This document shows, one piece after another, positions 59,726-64,000 of a DNA stretch of 64,000 nucleotides. The notes beneath the pieces are model-generated. The model was not told the DNA's origin, did not search any database, and saw nothing but the letters and a program-made list of their open reading frames with translations. The stretch is taken from the NCBI GenBank assembly GCA_017519415.1, contig JAFWSI010000063.1, positions 1 through 64,000 of the forward strand, in the 5' to 3' direction. Made by a program: the position numbers and the translations under genes. How positions within the stretch are numbered: position 1 is the stretch's first letter; each line of letters starts with the position of its first letter. This stretch comes from Ruminococcus sp. (GTDB taxonomy: Bacteria > Bacillota > Clostridia > Oscillospirales > Ruminococcaceae).

Positions 59726-61774
59726 ATGAATAAAAAGGCGATAGCGCTGATAACATCTGCGGTCATGCTGCTGACGGGTGTATCATGCGCCAAGAAAGGC
59801 GGGACTTCTGCGCGGTCGGAAAGAAAAAAAGACAGTGCCACGCAGACAAGTACGACCGCTGTGACCGAGGAGGAAACTACACAGATGGCGACCGAGCACA
59901 TCAGCCCAGTTGAGACCGTTTCGGCGTCCCTCGGCTCTCAGATAACCGCAGACAGGACTATCGGAAGAGCCCAGGGAAGCAATACTATCAAATTTCCCCT
60001 TGCCGACCTTATCGAGGACGGCGACAGGGTAAATTCGTTCACCTTTACGATCTATTCGGGCAATGGCGGCGATATAGGCGAATATAAGGGGGGCTGCGGC
60101 ATATCCGTTGACGCGGACTGCGCAGCAGCGACCAACGAGGGCTGGTATCAGTCCCCGGATTTCACAGCACCCACTCAGGGCTCCTACGGGGAGATAACAT
60201 GGAACGTTCCCGAGGAGCTGAAGGATCATATCCATGCGGCAGGCGAGGTGCTTTTCGGGTACTGGTGGGGCAACTGTGACAGTATAAGGATAGAGAACGT
60301 GATATGCTCATTCGAGAGGAAGCGGGAAGTGCCCGTTGACGGAATGGGCATAGCAAAGGCGGAAAAGAGCGTAGAGTATTCCGCAGCCGACAATAAGATA
60401 AAGGTACCTCTCGACTTCATACCCGCAGGCACGGTGCCCGAGGTAGTGACCTTCAGCGTCAGGTCGTCGGGTCCCTTCGGAAAGTATACGGGAGCCTTCG
60501 GCATAAGCTCCTCGGCGGGAGAGTATATGTCGGGGGATACGGCAGTATTCACCGAAAGCTCCGAGCTTGAGCTCACATGGTTCGTGCCGGACGCAGCCAA
60601 GGGCTACATGGCCGAGAACAATGAGCTGGTGCTGGGCTACTGGTGGAGCAGACAGCCCTCCGTCGAGCTGGATACGGTCTCCGTAAAGTACAGCCTCGGC
60701 ACAGGGGACTATCCGAAGCCCAGACCCGTTCAGGACACAACTGTTGCCACAGAGCCCGCCACAAAGGACGGCGGCTTCCGCAGCGCAAAAGAGATAGTGT
60801 CACAGATAAAAATAGGCTGGAATCTGGGTAATACCCTTGAGAGCTACGATACGGGCAGCACAGGGCTCCAGACCGAGACGGGCTGGGGCAACCCGAAGAC
60901 TACGGGAGACATTGTAAAGTCCGTAAAGGCAGCCGGCTTCAACGCGATAAGGATACCCGTAACGTGGAGCGAGCATACCACCGGCGACAGCATCAGCAAG
61001 GCATGGCTCGACCGCGTTCAGGAGGTCGTTGACTATGCATACCGCGAGGGACTTTTCGTAGTGCTGAATATGCACCACGACGATTATATATGGTTCAGGC
61101 CTCAGCAGAGCGAGTATGAAAGCATAAGCTCGAGGTATACTAAGATATGGTCGCAGATATGCGAACGCTTTGCGGACTATGACGACAGGCTCATATTCGA
61201 GGGAATGAACGAGCCGAGGACAGTGGGCTCCGCAATGGAATGGATGGGCGGCACTCACGAGGAGCGCGAGGTGCTCAACAAATACATCAGGGACTTTGTT
61301 GATACAGTCCGCGGAACAGGCGGAAAGAACGCCGAAAGAACGCTGATAGTCACATCCTATGCGGCGTCGGCCGACAGCATAGCTCTCAACGAGGTATCCG
61401 TACCAGGCGGCGGAAACATCGTATTCTCGGTGCATTATTACGCTCCTTGGAGCTTTGCCGAGGGCAAGCAGACAGTATTCGACAACAACAGCAGAACGGA
61501 GCTCGACGGCAAATTCGACGAGCTCAAGCGAAAGTTCATAGACAAGGGAATACCCGTTCTCATAGACGAATTCGGCTGCGTTCACGGAGCCGACGAGGAG
61601 ACCCGCTGCGCATACTACACCTACTATATAAGCTCTGCCAAGGCCCGGGGCATCAAGTGCTTCGTATGGGACAACAGCAAGATGAGCGGCGATTCCAGCT
61701 TCGGTATCTTCAACAGGAACGGAATGACATGGGACGGGAACATACTGGCCGCCATAATGGAGGGTGCAAGGTAA
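59726..61774 (+). CDS. Surface lipoprotein glycoside hydrolase family 5 (endoglucanase type)
   Basis: Lipobox GVSC, then a Thr/Glu linker. Two related beta modules follow (about residues 75-205 and 210-330), each ending in an FGYWW/LGYWW strand. They look like carbohydrate-binding modules but I cannot place the family. A C-terminal GH5 catalytic domain (about 350-682) has IGWNLGNTLESYD, GFNAIRIPVTWSEH, acid/base Glu in FEGMNEPR near 491, FSVHYYAPW, and nucleophile Glu in LIDEFGC near 613. It should cut beta-glucan or xyloglucan. Unlike typical cellulosomal enzymes it has no dockerin and is held by a lipid anchor. ATG 59726 follows GAAGGAC. Confidence 0.9.
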   Translation: MNKKAIALITSAVMLLTGVSCAKKGGTSARSERKKDSATQTSTTAVTEEETTQMATEHISPVETVSASLGSQITADRTIGRAQGSNTIKFPLADLIEDGDRVNSFTFTIYSGNGGDIGEYKGGCGISVDADCAAATNEGWYQSPDFTAPTQGSYGEITWNVPEELKDHIHAAGEVLFGYWWGNCDSIRIENVICSFERKREVPVDGMGIAKAEKSVEYSAADNKIKVPLDFIPAGTVPEVVTFSVRSSGPFGKYTGAFGISSSAGEYMSGDTAVFTESSELELTWFVPDAAKGYMAENNELVLGYWWSRQPSVELDTVSVKYSLGTGDYPKPRPVQDTTVATEPATKDGGFRSAKEIVSQIKIGWNLGNTLESYDTGSTGLQTETGWGNPKTTGDIVKSVKAAGFNAIRIPVTWSEHTTGDSISKAWLDRVQEVVDYAYREGLFVVLNMHHDDYIWFRPQQSEYESISSRYTKIWSQICERFADYDDRLIFEGMNEPRTVGSAMEWMGGTHEEREVLNKYIRDFVDTVRGTGGKNAERTLIVTSYAASADSIALNEVSVPGGGNIVFSVHYYAPWSFAEGKQTVFDNNSRTELDGKFDELKRKFIDKGIPVLIDEFGCVHGADEETRCAYYTYYISSAKARGIKCFVWDNSKMSGDSSFGIFNRNGMTWDGNILAAIMEGAR

Positions 61775-61849
61775 ACACGCCCGGAACCGTTAAAACGGAA
61801 CATTATACACTACACTCGGCTGCATGAGCGGCCGAAAAGGAGGAACTTT

Positions 61850-63397
61850 ATGAAAAAACTGGTATCTGTGCTGCTTTCAGCAGCTGTCGGCATCTCCGCG
61901 CTTTCATATATGTCGTGCGGAGCAGCTTCCGAGAAGAAGACTGCCGACGGAAACAAAACGGGCATGGTGCTGCTTGGCGACAGTATCGCCGCAGGCTATG
62001 TGAGAAACGGCAGCATCGAACACAATTACGGTGAGATATGCGGCGATTATCTTGGCTGCAAGGTAGCCAACTACGCAGTTGTGGGCGACACCACCGACGA
62101 TATGCTCAGGCTCATCGACAGCTTCAGCGCCGAGCAGAGACAGAGCACCGCAGATGCGGACTACATCGTGATCTCTGCGGGCGGAAACGACATAATGGGC
62201 TATATCTCGAAGAAGGTGCTTGATTTCGCTGCGGAGAAGGGCTTCCTCAAGGAAGGCTACACCAAGGACAATCTTCCAGCCGATCCTTCCATAACGGATC
62301 TTACCGGACTTATAAACATGAACGGCGAGGGCGGAATGATGGAGTACGCAAAGAAGGATCCCATCAACTTCCTCAAGCTTCTTTCCAACATATCGGGAAA
62401 TCTCCGCTTCAAGAACTCCACCTACGAGGGCTACATCGAGACTCACATCAAGCCCAATCTCCAGTCGGCTGCGGACAAGCTCCACGCGATAAATCCCGAC
62501 GCGGAGATCATAGTGCAGACCATTTACCAGCCGCTCCAGTTCCAGCCGGAATACATCGCAAAGACCTACGGCTCGGGCTCCGATTACGAGGACGTTATAA
62601 GGCAGCTGAGATACAATCTCGAGCAGGTAATGTCCGTATATTCCGATCAGGTAAACGAGCTCAGCGGCGTTGAGGTAGCAGATGTAAGGACTCAGTTCAC
62701 CGCTATGGAGGGCTCTGTATCCGCGGATAATCCGGGATATGGCTACTACTTCGTAGATATACAGACAGGCGACCTCAAGTCTGCCGACATACACCCCAAT
62801 CAGAAGGGACACCTTGCCATCGCAGCGACCATACTCGAGAAGATAGGCAAGCTCCATGTAGATAACGGACTTCTCACGAAGGTATTCGACGGCCTGAAGG
62901 ACAAGGCGGATTACCCCGCTGTGGCACTGAAGACCTACGAGAAGGTAGCTGGCAAGCCGGCCGTTCTCACAACGACCGCCACCACTACAAAGGCGACCAC
63001 GACTACCACAAAGGCCACCACTACTACCACCAAGGCCACCACGACTACCACCAAGGCGACTACAACAACTACCGCAAAGAAGACCACGACCACTGTTACC
63101 ACTACCAAGGCGGTAACGACCACCACCCAGCCCGCAAAGCTCGTATCTCTCGGAGATATAAACGAGGACGGCTACGTTGACGCAGTAGACGCCTCCGGCG
63201 TTCTTGCCGAGTACGCAAGGCTTTCCAGCAACGAGGGCAAGGGCGGCTTCACCGACGCACAGAAAAAGCTTGCCGACGTGGACAAGAACGGCTATATAGA
63301 CGCAGTTGACGCATCGTCGATACTTGCGTACTATGCATACCTTTCAAATTCCGAAAATCAGAAGAAGTCCATAGAGAGCTTCCTCAAATCGGCATAA
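61850..63397 (+). CDS. SGNH-family esterase/lipase with C-terminal dockerin
   Basis: The N-terminal SGNH hydrolase has block I GDSIAAG near residue 43, block III GGND near 105 and block V DIHPNQKGH near 314, which gives the Ser-Asp-His triad. It probably removes acetyl or other esters from plant polysaccharide. A repeated TTTKATTTTTKA linker precedes a textbook dockerin: GDINEDGYVDAVDASGVL and ADVDKNGYIDAVDASSIL. The signal peptide ends in SYMSCG, which also reads as a lipobox. It lies 75 bases after the GH5 gene, with AAAAGGAGG before the ATG. Confidence 0.9.
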   Translation: MKKLVSVLLSAAVGISALSYMSCGAASEKKTADGNKTGMVLLGDSIAAGYVRNGSIEHNYGEICGDYLGCKVANYAVVGDTTDDMLRLIDSFSAEQRQSTADADYIVISAGGNDIMGYISKKVLDFAAEKGFLKEGYTKDNLPADPSITDLTGLINMNGEGGMMEYAKKDPINFLKLLSNISGNLRFKNSTYEGYIETHIKPNLQSAADKLHAINPDAEIIVQTIYQPLQFQPEYIAKTYGSGSDYEDVIRQLRYNLEQVMSVYSDQVNELSGVEVADVRTQFTAMEGSVSADNPGYGYYFVDIQTGDLKSADIHPNQKGHLAIAATILEKIGKLHVDNGLLTKVFDGLKDKADYPAVALKTYEKVAGKPAVLTTTATTTKATTTTTKATTTTTKATTTTTKATTTTTAKKTTTTVTTTKAVTTTTQPAKLVSLGDINEDGYVDAVDASGVLAEYARLSSNEGKGGFTDAQKKLADVDKNGYIDAVDASSILAYYAYLSNSENQKKSIESFLKSA

Positions 63398-63412
63398 ACC
63401 GAAAACAGAGCG

Positions 63413-63436
63413 GACAGCCTCAGCGCTGTCCGCTGA
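63413..63436 (+). promoter_or_regulatory. Hairpin after the esterase gene
   Basis: GCGGACAG-CCTCAGCG-CTGTCCGC without a T-run. It may be a weak terminator or a processing signal before the next gene. Confidence 0.5.
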
Positions 63437-63457
63437 CTTGTATAGGGGGACATTGTT

Positions 63458-64000
63458 ATGGAAAGAATGTATTTCATCGCCAATCTCATATCGGGAAAGG
63501 CTACCATAAGCAAGAAGCTGGGAGCCATTGTGAACGAGTTCGTAAAGGCGGGCTACGAGGTGACGGTCCATACCACCCAGAGCGCCGGCGACGCTGTTGA
63601 AAAGGCTGAGTACGCCTGCAACAGCGGCTATGATCTGCTGGTTGTAGCAGGGGGCGACGGCACTCTCAGCCAGTGTCTTCAGGGAGTAATGAGCTGTAAA
63701 AAGCGTATCCCCATAGGCTATATCCCCGCAGGCTCCACCAACGACTTTGCCAAGAGCCTCGGAATACCCTCGGATCAGATGAAGGCAGCGCTCTTCATTG
63801 CCCGCGGCGAGCCCGCACTCTGCGACGTGGGCTGCTTCAACGACGGCTATTTTTCCTATGTTGCAGCCTTCGGAGCCTTTACCAATATCACCTACGAGAC
63901 TCCCCAGAACCTGAAGAATATTTTCGGCCATGCAGCCTATATCGCCGACGGAGCCACACAGCTCAGCAGCATAAAGGCCAGGCCGCTCCGCATAGAGTAC
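63458..64000 (+). CDS. Diacylglycerol/sphingosine kinase-like (YegS family) lipid kinase, 3' end outside window
   Basis: The frame is open from ATG 63458 to the end of the window (181 codons). MERMYFIANLISGKATISKKLG is the N-terminus. The kinase signature VVAGGDGTLSQCLQG is near residue 66 and IPIGYIPAGSTNDFAKSLGIP near 85. These are the nucleotide-binding motifs of the DGK/YegS family, which phosphorylate membrane diacylglycerol or related lipids. TAGGGGGA precedes the ATG. The C-terminal part is not visible. Confidence 0.88.
   Translation, partial: MERMYFIANLISGKATISKKLGAIVNEFVKAGYEVTVHTTQSAGDAVEKAEYACNSGYDLLVVAGGDGTLSQCLQGVMSCKKRIPIGYIPAGSTNDFAKSLGIPSDQMKAALFIARGEPALCDVGCFNDGYFSYVAAFGAFTNITYETPQNLKNIFGHAAYIADGATQLSSIKARPLRIEY

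Overview
The window reads as a chromosomal segment of a fibre-degrading Ruminococcus, most likely Ruminococcus flavefaciens or a close relative. The decisive evidence is a complete cellulosome scaffoldin cluster in the order scaC-scaA-scaB-cttA-scaE (28267-39747). It is supported by dockerins on other proteins, by very long threonine-rich linkers, by a surface GH5 glucanase, and by housekeeping genes of Firmicutes type. No rRNA, tRNA, CRISPR array, phage or insertion sequence was recognised. The species assignment is inferred from gene content, not from a database search.

Layout. 1-1887 is the 3' end of a cell-wall-anchored protein with repeated Cna-B/SpaA-like domains. 2059-3556 holds an ECF sigma factor and a membrane protein resembling an anti-sigma factor. 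3756-4816 holds a CorA-type transporter behind a short leader ORF. 5122-8989 carries nadB and nadC, with a dockerin-bearing VanY-like peptidase between them. 9100-9746 holds a decayed lipoprotein gene and a small membrane protein. 9976-14698 is a rearranged gerA-type set (gerAA, gerAB and a short gerAC), interrupted by the leftward genes tadA and a degenerate CPBP protein. 14689-20137 is a leftward block: polA, rimI, tsaD, a sensor kinase and a small Cys protein. pckG follows (20572-22389), then a self-contained XRE/DUF2975 regulatory pair, a DUF4230 protein, a candidate small RNA, gtrA-like and dusB-like genes, and a CapA-like lipoprotein.

The sca region has a long structured leader (about 27890-28266). 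It is followed by scaC-scaA-scaB, an intrinsic terminator, and a second unit cttA-scaE with its own promoters. By analogy with the known R. flavefaciens system, ScaE is held in the wall by sortase. ScaE binds the X-dockerins of ScaB and CttA, ScaB cohesins hold ScaA, ScaA cohesins hold enzymes, and ScaC is an adaptor.

Downstream are a ttcA-like gene, galE, a DUF2500-like protein, ung, metF, a MetH-activation-like protein, a solute-binding lipoprotein and a sugar epimerase-like SDR. Next is a leftward mazG-hup-rqcP block, then the leftward aminotransferase / unknown gene / trpS operon and a SpoVB/MurJ-like flippase. 54664-56688 is a tandem array of five small secreted Cys-rich paralogues that I cannot assign to any family. 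The window ends with an Rrf2 regulator convergent with cysK, a lipoprotein whose C-terminal half looks like a permuted cohesin, a GH5 lipoprotein, an SGNH esterase with a dockerin, and the start of a diacylglycerol-kinase-like gene.

Most worth following up: the five-gene secreted array, the permuted cohesin-like lipoprotein, the long structured leader of the sca operon, two genes whose Shine-Dalgarno sequence is bridged to the start codon by a 16-nt hairpin, the candidate small RNA near 24250-24367, and the shared SPKTG sorting motif.
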